Shown: one piece after another, positions 26,830-36,221 of the stretch
How the letters are laid out: every line of letters starts with the position of its first letter
How positions within the stretch are numbered: position 1 is the first letter of the stretch
Assembly (NCBI GenBank): GCA_045601245.1
Contig: JAZRZH010000052.1
Span: forward strand, 59,323-123,322
DNA from: Cacconaster sp045601245
GTDB lineage: Bacteria > Bacteroidota > Bacteroidia > Bacteroidales > UBA932
DNA length: 64,000 nt
Direction: 5' to 3'
The notes under the pieces: model-generated
Told to the model about the DNA's origin: nothing
What the model saw: the letters and a program-made list of their open reading frames with translations, nothing else
The model's database searches: none
Program-made: the position numbers and the translations under genes

Positions 26830-28081
26830 TTCTTTTTTTTCTATTTAATATCAAGGCCGCTAGGCCCGTATACACTATCATAAAATTAAAACTCTTCGGC
26901 AGTGCTAGCACTATTGACTCAAAGAAGAGTGTCAGGATGCCTGCTCTGATAATATACGTGTAATACTTTCGTATCTTATCATCTTCACCATTCAGCCTTT
27001 TTCCGACATTTTTTGCCGGGAAAAAGAAAAGCATAAGATATAAAACGGTTCCAATATAGCCCATCTCACCTATAATCGAAGCCCAGTGAGCATCCATCTT
27101 GAAACTGAAATCGGTATCATCACCAAGTCCCCATATCTTGTCCAGCTCGTAGTCAGAATATATACGGCTGCCGACCAAATTAACCGGCACACTGCCATAT
27201 GTCCCCTGCCCGGAACCGAACGGGAAGAAGTCATTGGCTATCTCAAAACCGCGATAATACAAGGCAGGTCTTGCGATTTTTGCATACGAATCTTCCATCT
27301 GGGCGCTATTGAAATAGTTTTCAAATTTAAGCATGAACATCGCCGACACTGACAATACCGCAACAATTCCAGCCAGTCCGGCGGTAATAATGAAAATTTT
27401 GACCGGCCGGCGTATCCGTGTCAGGTAAAAAATAAAGATTGTCACAACCAACATCATTCCGACAATCGCCTTCATCTGGTTTGTCAGAATTACTACAACT
27501 GCCAGATAGCCAGCCACAATCAGGAACAGACTCTTCGAAGTTCTGAAATATTCCGCCAGAGACAAGACAATGGCCTGATTGCACATAGAGGAAAAACTGC
27601 CCAACACTATTATCCCGGAAGACAGGATGCCATCCTGGAACAGGTTATTGGCCGTATGGAATACAAACGAGTCCGCAATGACAATGAGAGAAACGAAAAG
27701 CACCAGCGCTATCACAAGCCTGATGTACATATAAATCTCATCATCTTCCATACGGAGGTTGTAGTACATTACAAACATCAGGAAAGGCATAAATGTGATA
27801 ACACCGCCTATCACACAATATATGAATGGTGGAGAATACTTGGAAATAATAGCATTGACAATCATCATCCCCATGATTATCAGTGCCACAATGGCATATT
27901 TACGAGGGATAAAGAACTTGCGGTTATAAACTGCATAAAACACGATGACAGCACATACCAGAGCATACAGAGGATAGTCAAACGACGGCAGTCCAAGAAC
28001 AGATTCATCCACAAGGCCTGCAAAGCCGAGCAGGATCGACAGAACTGTCACAAGGATATTGAAAAACGACCTAGTCTTCAT
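26744..28081 (-). CDS. Wzy-like O-antigen/capsule polymerase
   Basis: 445-residue hydrophobic protein with about 11 to 12 membrane segments and a large periplasmic loop near 270-340, the shape of Wzy polymerases and O-antigen ligases. Sequence identity within the family is low, so the call rests on topology and location next to Wzx-like, acyltransferase and glycosyltransferase genes. The last 28 codons overlap the radical SAM gene in another frame, after an A8 run; the true C-terminus may differ. Confidence 0.75.
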   Translation of the reverse strand: MKTRSFFNILVTVLSILLGFAGLVDESVLGLPSFDYPLYALVCAVIVFYAVYNRKFFIPRKYAIVALIIMGMMIVNAIISKYSPPFIYCVIGGVITFMPFLMFVMYYNLRMEDDEIYMYIRLVIALVLFVSLIVIADSFVFHTANNLFQDGILSSGIIVLGSFSSMCNQAIVLSLAEYFRTSKSLFLIVAGYLAVVVILTNQMKAIVGMMLVVTIFIFYLTRIRRPVKIFIITAGLAGIVAVLSVSAMFMLKFENYFNSAQMEDSYAKIARPALYYRGFEIANDFFPFGSGQGTYGSVPVNLVGSRIYSDYELDKIWGLGDDTDFSFKMDAHWASIIGEMGYIGTVLYLMLFFFPAKNVGKRLNGEDDKIRKYYTYIIRAGILTLFFESIVLALPKSFNFMIVYTGLAALILNRKKRNGRINNSYLQVSDALQDVQHLGQPDKTI

Positions 28082-28153
28082 CTGTATCAGAAATTGATCG
28101 CGACATTCGCTGACTACTTATCTTACAAAGATATGAATTAATATTCAATTCAG

Positions 28154-29176
28154 TTATGCGGCATTGCCATTAGCCGGAGATTTTCTGCCATACCCAAAAA
28201 GAAATCTTAAAACAGGACATCCGGTAATGACGAACCTGTCGATGAGAAGAGGCAACAGCACCCCTGTGGCAACAACACAAAACGCACAGACGGCGAATCC
28301 GGAATTTCCCGAAAAAGAAAGATGCATATGATTCATTGCCGATTTCGTGAAACCCATGAAGGTGGTATGCAGCAAATAAATGACATAACTTGACTCGCCT
28401 AATACCTGAACTGCACGTCCAAAGCCCTTACACTTCGAACGATCGAGCAAACTGCTCAATGAAATAACTGCAGCAATGCCGAAATATGGAAGAAGGAATT
28501 CGGCAGTCCTGTCACCTCCACGAATGAAGAAAATTGCAGAGAACGCAAAAAAAACAATAATGGTGGAGAATCTGGCACAATCGGTATTGAGGAACCGGTT
28601 TATGTTTGCTGGGATATTAGCGGAAACGCAGCCGAACACAAACCACATCATCATTTTTTTGGTCTCGTTCAAAGCGAAAACTTTCGTGAATTCGAAGCCG
28701 AAATCCGCATAATGCAATACAATAGCAAGCAAAAGAAGAACAAATATGGCCCGCTGTCCCTTAAAAGCCGGCACTATGACAAACATAGTCATCAAGGACC
28801 AGATGAACCACAAAAAATAACCGGCAGATGGCAGATAGAACATCGTCAGATATGACGATGGAGTCACAGGATTCTCAAGGGACGGATCTCCTCCCATAAT
28901 CAACTTCAGTGATATTATCACCGTCGATACAAAAAAATAGGGTACGAGCAGTCGTTTCGACTTGGCCAGAATAAAATCAAAATATCCCGACTCCTTGCCA
29001 AAACGCTTATATACATACCCAGAAAGAAACATAAAGAGAGGCATATGAAACAAATAGATCCACTGTCTCATCAAGACATACCATTCCGGAGCCCCATCGG
29101 GAAAATAATGCCCTGTTACGACCAGAACAATGCACAATCCCTTTGCAATGTCAATTATCCGATTACGTTCCCCCAT
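28154..29176 (-). CDS. Acyltransferase family 3 membrane protein
   Basis: 340 residues, ten or so membrane helices, with the AT3 motifs VVTGHYF (20-26; catalytic-type His) and FHMPLFMFLSGY. It probably O-acetylates the polysaccharide in the membrane. The gap to the Wzy-like gene (28082-28153) holds nothing recognisable. Confidence 0.88.
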   Translation of the reverse strand: MGERNRIIDIAKGLCIVLVVTGHYFPDGAPEWYVLMRQWIYLFHMPLFMFLSGYVYKRFGKESGYFDFILAKSKRLLVPYFFVSTVIISLKLIMGGDPSLENPVTPSSYLTMFYLPSAGYFLWFIWSLMTMFVIVPAFKGQRAIFVLLLLAIVLHYADFGFEFTKVFALNETKKMMMWFVFGCVSANIPANINRFLNTDCARFSTIIVFFAFSAIFFIRGGDRTAEFLLPYFGIAAVISLSSLLDRSKCKGFGRAVQVLGESSYVIYLLHTTFMGFTKSAMNHMHLSFSGNSGFAVCAFCVVATGVLLPLLIDRFVITGCPVLRFLFGYGRKSPANGNAA

Positions 29177-29205
29177 CCTGTGTCTTTGAAATTGTATCAG
29201 TACTC

Positions 29206-30744
29206 TTATTGACGATTGAAGAACTTACCTATTAGCGGTATGCCCTTCAGAATTCCACGCTCAGACTTGTCAAGTACCAGCCCCACCCCGACAAGGATTG
29301 TCAGAGTAACAGCAACGGCTGAAGATATCAGGAACCCCGTAACCCCCGGGCCAAGAAGTTTTGAAATAATGATCGGTAACGGCACAACAAGCACAAATAG
29401 CATCGAAATGGGGATGGCCACCTTTCTGAAGTATTCCTTCAAATCCAAATCGATCAGATAATGCATATATAGCGTACGTGCTATTGCGCATATTGCATTC
29501 AAGGCAGCCCAGATATAGAGCGCGACCTCTCCAGAACATCCGCTTTTAAGCGCAATATACATAGCAGGGATTGCAATCACCTTGATCGATGCAATCATTA
29601 TCTGATGGGCCCTGATCTTTCCAGTGGCGTGTACCGCCTGCCATAATGGCTCCTGAAAACAATCAAAGAGGAAGTATGCAATCACAGCAATGACATATTC
29701 AGGAGTGAACTGCGGGTAATCATCAAGCCATAATTCAAGAATAAAACCCACGTTCGCAACTATCGGCACCGATATCAGAAGGTACAGTATGAATGAAATC
29801 TTCGATGTCGAGAACAGGAGACGGTTGAAAAACTCAGTATTCCCGGCCGCGTATGACTTCACTATCTGAGGCTTATATGACTGCGAAAAATTGGCTATAA
29901 ACATCGCGATGCCAGCACTGACCTGATTCGCAAATCCCAGCGACGCATTTGCGACCGAGCCGAGGATATTGAAGAAAAAAATGCTGATGCACTGTTGGGC
30001 GGCGATTACTACCCCGTTGACAAGAAGACTCCAACCGGAGTACGACGTAAACTGCAGGAGGAGACCGCCGTCCCAATACTTCAAGTACTTCGTATCATCA
30101 AATTTTCTTGAACTGTACAATGCATAGCAGACAAGCATCACAAGCGATACCAGAAACAGCAGGAATGCATAGGCAATAAGTTTGTCCACAGGACTGAAAG
30201 CCAGAAGAAACACTATGCCAAGCTTGAGAACGGCATCGAGAACACTCAGGAATGCATAGTAGTCCATCTTCTCGTGAGCCACGATATTCGAATGGAACGG
30301 TGTCTGCACCACACTTAAACAGAATGTCAGCAGGGAGAACTGGAACACCCAGTTGGCAGCCGTCAGCCTCTCCGGTGAAATATTCAACTGATGGTTGACA
30401 AACCATACACCACCGATTTCCATTACAACCCACAGCCCGGCAGCGAGGATAATATGGCAATTAACCGCCATTGAAAACACCTGTCTCAGTTTTTCGACGT
30501 TGCCGGTACCCAGTTCATATGTAAGATATCTGGAAGTGGCATTTGTCAGGGCCGCCTTCAATGAACCCAGGAACACCACGACACTGCCGACGACATTATA
30601 TATCCCAAAATCCTCTACGCCAAGAGCTTTTAGAACAGCTCTGGACGTATATAGCGTCACAAGCAGAACAATTACCATCCTGACGAACAGCAGGACGGTA
30701 TTTCGTGCGAGCCTTCTTGCATCATCCTGATTGTTATCTGCCAT
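29206..30744 (-). CDS. Wzx-like polysaccharide flippase (MATE/MOP superfamily)
   Basis: 512 residues with about 14 membrane helices and MOP-family features (N-terminal ARNTVLLFVRM, VGSVVVFLGSLKAALTNATS). It should flip undecaprenyl-linked repeat units to the periplasm. It overlaps the end of the upstream GT4 gene by 11 bases. Confidence 0.88.
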   Translation of the reverse strand: MADNNQDDARRLARNTVLLFVRMVIVLLVTLYTSRAVLKALGVEDFGIYNVVGSVVVFLGSLKAALTNATSRYLTYELGTGNVEKLRQVFSMAVNCHIILAAGLWVVMEIGGVWFVNHQLNISPERLTAANWVFQFSLLTFCLSVVQTPFHSNIVAHEKMDYYAFLSVLDAVLKLGIVFLLAFSPVDKLIAYAFLLFLVSLVMLVCYALYSSRKFDDTKYLKYWDGGLLLQFTSYSGWSLLVNGVVIAAQQCISIFFFNILGSVANASLGFANQVSAGIAMFIANFSQSYKPQIVKSYAAGNTEFFNRLLFSTSKISFILYLLISVPIVANVGFILELWLDDYPQFTPEYVIAVIAYFLFDCFQEPLWQAVHATGKIRAHQIMIASIKVIAIPAMYIALKSGCSGEVALYIWAALNAICAIARTLYMHYLIDLDLKEYFRKVAIPISMLFVLVVPLPIIISKLLGPGVTGFLISSAVAVTLTILVGVGLVLDKSERGILKGIPLIGKFFNRQ

Positions 30745-31960
30745 TTCTTCCTATATACGAATCAATAATTTCATTATAGAACGTCATGACTTCCCTGATG
30801 TATATGTCATCTGTAAAATGCTTCAGGAAAAAGTCATACGCATTGCCGGACATTTCCGCTTTCATCTCCGGAGTCAGGCTCAGCGACCTGTCGATGGCTT
30901 CAAGCAGGGAATTCCCGTTGCCGGATTCAAAGAGAAATCCGGTTTCACCGTCACGTACGATTTCAGTTATTCCACCAATGGACGCTGCGATGACCGGACG
31001 TCCGAATGAATATGGTTCAACTATTGTCATACCAAGCGTTTCATACCATTCTGACGGAACCACGACGAATGACGCACCTCTAACCACCGAATACAGGTCC
31101 TCCCCTGTTTTGAAACCGAGAAATTCGACATTGTCAAGTCCGAGTGAAGCCACGCGGGACCGCAGTTCTTCTTCCATAGGTCCGGTACCTACGATTTTAA
31201 ACTTCACAGACGGTCGGAGCGCCGCGACGGAAATCAGAGTTGAAACACCCTTTTCGTGCGACAGTCTTCCGTAATACAGATAATATCCGCCATCCTCGAC
31301 AACAGTCCTGCCTGACAGTGGGAACGAATTGTATATCACCCTGCCAGGTCTGTCCATGAATGATGGCTGAAGCTCGAAATGCTTGTCCCTGCTGAATTTG
31401 CTGACAAAGATGAATCCATCAATATTCTTCACAGGATTGAACCAGGTGTTCCTGAAGTACATTTCCGCTGCCATCATCAAACTCTTGACCAAAGAACCCT
31501 TTGAACACCGGTTCATGACACAATTGAAATATTTTCCGCCCCTGCATTTTTCGCATATTCGACCTGACCCATCTCTGAATGTATAAGCAGGACATATCAT
31601 CCTGTAATCGTGGACCGTATGCACCAGAGGAATCCCATGCTTGCGCAATGGCTTGAAAACAGATGGTGACATACCGCCCCATATCAGATGGACATGAGCA
31701 ATATCCGGTTTCTCCGCCTTGATGAACTCATCGAGCGCCCTGCTGACCTTCCTGTTATAAAAATAGCCAGTGACACCTGACAGGCTGTGCGGCCTGCCAA
31801 CGAATGAATGAGGCTGACTACACGTTATATTCTGAGGATCATCAAAGGCAAACCATACAACCTCGTGTCCATTTTCAGAAAGGAGCCGACCTGTATTGAA
31901 ATAGACGGTTTCCGAACCACCCTTGCGATAATGAAAATTATTTATTAAAAGTACCTTCAT
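30734..31960 (-). CDS. Glycosyltransferase family 4
   Basis: 408 residues from the ATG at 31960 (MKVLLINNFHYRKGGSET), leaving 19 bases after licD; a longer frame would overlap licD. The N-terminal GGSE loop, YYGRLSHEKGVSTLI and the donor-site region YETLGMTIVEPYSFGRP are typical GT-B. It contains several Cys (CEKCRGGKYFNCVMNRC) in the middle, a zinc-ribbon-like spacing seen in many Bacteroidota GT4 proteins. Donor unknown. Confidence 0.9.
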   Translation of the reverse strand: MKVLLINNFHYRKGGSETVYFNTGRLLSENGHEVVWFAFDDPQNITCSQPHSFVGRPHSLSGVTGYFYNRKVSRALDEFIKAEKPDIAHVHLIWGGMSPSVFKPLRKHGIPLVHTVHDYRMICPAYTFRDGSGRICEKCRGGKYFNCVMNRCSKGSLVKSLMMAAEMYFRNTWFNPVKNIDGFIFVSKFSRDKHFELQPSFMDRPGRVIYNSFPLSGRTVVEDGGYYLYYGRLSHEKGVSTLISVAALRPSVKFKIVGTGPMEEELRSRVASLGLDNVEFLGFKTGEDLYSVVRGASFVVVPSEWYETLGMTIVEPYSFGRPVIAASIGGITEIVRDGETGFLFESGNGNSLLEAIDRSLSLTPEMKAEMSGNAYDFFLKHFTDDIYIREVMTFYNEIIDSYIGRNGR

Positions 31961-31979
31961 ATCTGCGTTTTCACCCGAT

Positions 31980-32789
31980 TCACTTATACCAGGCCTTGAA
32001 TTTGTGATGTGAAACGCGTTTCTCAACAGGAGGCAGCTGCATGTAATCCCCGAATGCCGCTGTCAGGCATTCGTCGTATCCGGCGAAACACTTGAATGTG
32101 CGGTCCTCAAAAGGAATATCGATAATATCATCGAATAGTGATTTGCGGAAAGGATTGTTCGCGAAAAGTCCGAGTGAGCAATTATACACCATTCCTGAAC
32201 CGCATCCGTCCCATTTCTTCGCCAATTTATCCATCTTTTCCGCCATAGTGCGTTTGCTCCACGGCAGAAGCGCAATTTTGACCGGAACCAGAAGGACCGT
32301 TTTCCACCACGCCCTGCTTTTGTCGAAGAGTATCCTGTCCTTCATCAGATAAAGATTGCAGAAAAAGATCCTGCGCCTGTTGTATCTGCGCCATAGCGCC
32401 TCATCCGCAGGCACGTCATCTATCGGGAAGATATCTATGTTCACGCCTGTCTCGACGGCATCCCGACGATTCTCCACCAGAACAGTACGATTATCGAAAA
32501 ACTTGGCGAACATCCTGTCCCATTTCGGATTGGTTTCGAGCGACCCGACTTCGTAACGGCCTTCGTATGCCTTCGGGAATCCTTTGAGCAATCGGTCATA
32601 ATCATCCCTGAGCATATAGATGTCAATGTCATCATCCCACGGAATGAACCCCTTGTGGCGGACCGCCCCGATAAGGGAGCCGCCGGCAAGGCTGTATATG
32701 AGAGCATTTTCCACGCAGTAACGCTGGAAAGCCTCCAATATGTCCATCTGGAGTTTCTTCAGCTCCTCAGTATCAATATCCTTCGCCAT
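31980..32789 (-). CDS. LicD-family transferase
   Basis: 269 residues with the LicD signature SLIGAVRHKGFIPWDDDID (about 38-56). LicD family members transfer phosphocholine or a related phospho-head group from a CDP or CMP donor to a sugar. The nearby CTP-transferase-like gene at 37275 could supply the donor, which is an inference. Its ATG overlaps the WecA-fusion stop by one base, so it is translationally coupled to that gene. Confidence 0.9.
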   Translation of the reverse strand: MAKDIDTEELKKLQMDILEAFQRYCVENALIYSLAGGSLIGAVRHKGFIPWDDDIDIYMLRDDYDRLLKGFPKAYEGRYEVGSLETNPKWDRMFAKFFDNRTVLVENRRDAVETGVNIDIFPIDDVPADEALWRRYNRRRIFFCNLYLMKDRILFDKSRAWWKTVLLVPVKIALLPWSKRTMAEKMDKLAKKWDGCGSGMVYNCSLGLFANNPFRKSLFDDIIDIPFEDRTFKCFAGYDECLTAAFGDYMQLPPVEKRVSHHKFKAWYK

Positions 32790-34972
32790 TATCTGAATTT
32801 AAAAGAATTGAATAAAATGTTATTGTTATAATATTCATCACGGACTGTATTATAGACTGATATTGATACGCTGTCATCTTCAGGTCCGGCATTGAGCATC
32901 ATTATCCAGCCGTCACCGCCGTTAGGCATCATCTGGAGATTGAACTCTATGACAGGAACAGTGCGTCCGTCACCGGTCCTCATTGCGACAAACTGGGCGA
33001 ACGGATCCACGTGACCGCAGATAAGGCACAGGATATTATCATAGCAGGAAACAAGGATATCCCAAAGCTCCTGTGGAGATGTAGCGGAAATGCCGGTCCC
33101 CGCGAAATGGCGGACCGAATATGGATTCTCCCTTAATAGCATTCCGTTGTGTCCCAGAAACTCGTGGGTGACGAGAATAAACTTCCGGTCGCTATGTTCA
33201 TCAAGATATTTCCTGGCCCATTGAACGACCTCCGCCCTCGGTGCAAATTCCAACATCATCACATCTATACGCTCCCCTGCGAAATAGTTGCGGAATACTG
33301 CATTCTCCAAGCGAAGCGGCTCATACTGGGCGACCACGTTCTTTATCGGCAAAGGAAAATCGAAATAATCCATTATGTAGGAACTGCGCCTGTCATAGAT
33401 TTTGGAATCCGAGGCCCAGGTATAATCATGATTTCCAGTGCTGGTATAGAATGGGATGCAGTCAGAAACAATGTCTGTGCATTTGCGGAAACGACGCCAC
33501 TGATGCCCCAGATTGGTATTCGCTATATCACCGGTATGAATGATACAGGCAATGTTGTTCTCAACCGCTTGCTTTGACTTCAACCATTCGAGCGAATTCA
33601 CATAATACTCTGCACATCGATCATCCTCCGTATAAACCTGGATATCGCCAAAAACCGCTATGCAGGTATTGTTTGCCTTGAGGAAATCGTCATCCAGTTC
33701 ATTTGCCACCGAATGATCAGGCAGACCCGTATCAGACGAGCCGCATGATGTGAGCGATACAGCAGCAAGCATAAGTGCTACAGCCAATGCCGGCGCATCA
33801 ATCGAACGTGTGCGGTCCACAAATGACTGGAAGCGCTTCCACGGCCCCATCTTTTCGAGATGAGTGGCCTCTCCTACTCCTTTGACGAATCTGCTGACGC
33901 GTGTATCACGGCCGATCTGGCGTTTCAGGAAAGCCGCCATACCGAATGTCATCAGCAATGACGCTCCTATGACGCAGTAAAGCTGAACGCCGACGGATGC
34001 GCCGAGTGTCCAGACAAGGACCCAGACTGCGACCACAAAGAGATTCATCACTATCTCGGACATTGTCGTACCTATGTGGGAGAAGCCTAGTTCGATGAAT
34101 ATGTGGTGCATATGGTTCTTATCAGGATGAAACGGGGACTTTCCCCTGGAAATCCTGTATATCATAACCCTGAGCGTATCAAAGACCGGAACGGCAAGCA
34201 CCGCGAGTGAGAAAGCGATGACACTGAATCTGCTGGTGATGAGATTCTCATAATCCACGCGGTATTTGCAGATCGCTATTACCATCGAAGCGAGAATTGT
34301 GCCGACCATCATAGTGCCACCGTCCCCAATGAACATCTTCGTTCCGTGACCGAATACATTGTGAACAAAGAACGGAATCAGTGCACCGACCGAAACAGCC
34401 GCAAGGGCGGCAAATGAATATTCGTGCTCACAGAAAAAAATGACGCCAAACAATGTGAAGGCGACAATGCAGAAGCCAGAAACCATTCCGTCCACGCCAT
34501 CGATCATATTGATGGCATTTATGATGCCGACCATAGCGATAATACTCAGCGGCACGGAGAATATCGTCGGAAGAAGGCCAATCCCCCAAAGCCCCTGAAA
34601 ATTGCAAATTGAAAAATGGGTTCCGTAAATGAGCAGCATCATCACAATAACTTCAACTGCGAGTCTGAGATACGGAGACAGATTCAGAATATCATCTATC
34701 GTCCCAAGATACAGCATTACAATCATGGCAGTAAGCACGGCGAAAAGGCTCGTGAAACTCAGCATCGTCTTGAAGAAGCACAGCCCCACGACTATGCCGA
34801 AGAATACGGCGATACCGCCCAGCACCGGCACCGGCACGCGCTGGAGCTTTCGGGCGTCCGGGTTGTCAACGATGCCCTTCTCCCTGGCAATCTTGAGAAT
34901 CGGCCAGTAGACGAAATAGGTCACAACGAGCGATATGACGAACAGCAGGAATATTCTATATTTCGGGGCCAT
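32789..34972 (-). CDS. WecA/MraY-type glycosyl-1-phosphate transferase fused to a calcineurin-like phosphoesterase
   Basis: 727 residues in one frame. Residues 1 to about 350 are a polytopic UndP sugar-phosphate transferase with TIDDILNL (91-98), NMIDGVDG (155-162) and the His motif NHMHHIF (286-292). A linker then leads to a hydrophobic stretch 393-409 ending LTSC (Cys410), a lipobox-like site. Residues about 435-720 are a metallophosphoesterase domain with GDIQ (442-445), GDIAN (481-485), GNHD (513-516), a THEF histidine (603) and GHVD (653-656). A two-domain fusion of this type is unusual, and the enzyme should start synthesis of the repeat unit. Confidence 0.87.
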   Translation of the reverse strand: MAPKYRIFLLFVISLVVTYFVYWPILKIAREKGIVDNPDARKLQRVPVPVLGGIAVFFGIVVGLCFFKTMLSFTSLFAVLTAMIVMLYLGTIDDILNLSPYLRLAVEVIVMMLLIYGTHFSICNFQGLWGIGLLPTIFSVPLSIIAMVGIINAINMIDGVDGMVSGFCIVAFTLFGVIFFCEHEYSFAALAAVSVGALIPFFVHNVFGHGTKMFIGDGGTMMVGTILASMVIAICKYRVDYENLITSRFSVIAFSLAVLAVPVFDTLRVMIYRISRGKSPFHPDKNHMHHIFIELGFSHIGTTMSEIVMNLFVVAVWVLVWTLGASVGVQLYCVIGASLLMTFGMAAFLKRQIGRDTRVSRFVKGVGEATHLEKMGPWKRFQSFVDRTRSIDAPALAVALMLAAVSLTSCGSSDTGLPDHSVANELDDDFLKANNTCIAVFGDIQVYTEDDRCAEYYVNSLEWLKSKQAVENNIACIIHTGDIANTNLGHQWRRFRKCTDIVSDCIPFYTSTGNHDYTWASDSKIYDRRSSYIMDYFDFPLPIKNVVAQYEPLRLENAVFRNYFAGERIDVMMLEFAPRAEVVQWARKYLDEHSDRKFILVTHEFLGHNGMLLRENPYSVRHFAGTGISATSPQELWDILVSCYDNILCLICGHVDPFAQFVAMRTGDGRTVPVIEFNLQMMPNGGDGWIMMLNAGPEDDSVSISVYNTVRDEYYNNNILFNSFKFR

Positions 34973-34984
34973 ATTGCAGAGTAT

Positions 34985-36121
34985 CTATCGGTTGTTGTAC
35001 ATTTCTTCGTAATACTTCAGATAATCTCCTGATGTCACGTTGTCCATCCATTCCTGATTGTCAAGATACCACCTGACCGTTTTCTCGATGCCCTCCTCGA
35101 ACTGCAGGGAAGGCTCCCAGCCAAGCTCGCGCTGGAGTTTTGAAGAGTCTATGGCATATCGCAAGTCATGACCGGCACGGTCGGTGACATATGTGATCAG
35201 GTCCAAATCGGCGCCTTCAGGTCTGCCGAGAAGCCGGTCGACGGTATTGATGAGGACCTTGATGATATCGATGTTCTTCCATTCGTTGAACCCGCCGATA
35301 TTGTATGTCTCGGCTACCTTGCCATTGTGGAAGATGGTATCGATGGCGCGTGCGTGATCCTCGACGAAGAGCCAGTCTCGGACATTCTCGCCCTTCCCGT
35401 AGACGGGAAGCGGCTTACGATTGCGGATATTATTAATAAACAGAGGGATAAGCTTCTCCGGAAATTGATATGGGCCATAGTTGTTAGAGCAGTTGGTCAC
35501 TATGGTCGGCATCCCGTAGGTATCGTGGAATGCTCTGACAAAATGGTCACTGCCGGCCTTGGCGGCGCTGTAAGGGCTGTGCGGCTGATATTTGAGGTCC
35601 TCGGTAAAGAATTTCTCACCGTATGCCAGATGATGCTTACCGCTCGATGCCTTGGTGGTGAACGGCGGTTCTATGCCAGCCGGATGGGTCATCTCAAGCG
35701 CACCGTACACCTCGTCCGTACTGATATGGTAGAAGAGCTTGCCGTCCCATTTTTCCGGAAGGCTCTCCCAATAGAGTTTCGCTGCCTGAAGAATCGAAAG
35801 CGTACCCATCACATTCGTCTTCGCAAAAGTGAAAGGATCCTTTATGCTGCGGTCCACGTGGCTTTCAGCGGCGAGATGGATGACACCGTCCACATTCCTG
35901 CCGCACATCAGTGCATAGATCGTATCGAAATCGCATATATCGGCTTTTACGAAGGAATAATTCGGTCTGTCCTCGATATCCCTGAGGTTGGCCAGGTTGC
36001 CGGCATATGTCAGTTTGTCGACATTGATGATGTCGTATTCCGGATATTTGTTGACGAACAGCCTTACTACGTGGGAGCCGATGAATCCCGCCCCACCGGT
36101 GATAATGATAGTGCGCTTCAT
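34985..36121 (-). CDS. rmlB: dTDP-glucose 4,6-dehydratase
   Basis: 378 residues from the ATG at 36121, which directly abuts an inverted repeat. The NAD motif GGAGFIGSH, the ISTDEVYG active-site segment and YSAAKAGSD (catalytic YxxxK) are clear. It makes dTDP-4-keto-6-deoxyglucose, the precursor of dTDP-rhamnose and other 6-deoxysugars. No rmlA, rmlC or rmlD is in this window, so the rest of the pathway must lie elsewhere. Confidence 0.95.
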   Translation of the reverse strand: MKRTIIITGGAGFIGSHVVRLFVNKYPEYDIINVDKLTYAGNLANLRDIEDRPNYSFVKADICDFDTIYALMCGRNVDGVIHLAAESHVDRSIKDPFTFAKTNVMGTLSILQAAKLYWESLPEKWDGKLFYHISTDEVYGALEMTHPAGIEPPFTTKASSGKHHLAYGEKFFTEDLKYQPHSPYSAAKAGSDHFVRAFHDTYGMPTIVTNCSNNYGPYQFPEKLIPLFINNIRNRKPLPVYGKGENVRDWLFVEDHARAIDTIFHNGKVAETYNIGGFNEWKNIDIIKVLINTVDRLLGRPEGADLDLITYVTDRAGHDLRYAIDSSKLQRELGWEPSLQFEEGIEKTVRWYLDNQEWMDNVTSGDYLKYYEEMYNNR

Positions 36122-36186
36122 ATAGTCAGTGTACAACTATTGCATATTATATTATTTTACAAATATAACAATAGTTTACTGACTAT
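36122..36186. repeat. Inverted repeat enclosing a promoter
   Basis: Two-part arms: ATAGTCAGT (36122-36130) plus AACTATTG (36135-36142) on the left, and CAATAGTT (36169-36176) plus ACTGACTAT (36178-36186) on the right. That is 17 paired bases around a 26-base interior that holds a minus-strand -7 element. Only the left arm abuts the rmlB start codon. Confidence 0.85.
36160..36167 (-). promoter_or_regulatory. -7 promoter element of the polysaccharide operon
   Basis: Minus-strand TATATTTG fits TAnnTTTG. Transcription would start near 36153 and read rmlB and the following genes down to the DUF4954 gene. The element lies inside the inverted repeat. Confidence 0.6.
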
Positions 36187-36221
36187 CAAAAAGTAAGTGG
36201 ACGGCCCTGACGGGCGGCGGC

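Noticed and set aside
35168..36196. 342-codon plus-strand frame antisense to rmlB
   Set aside because: Shadow of a strongly conserved gene; no motifs.
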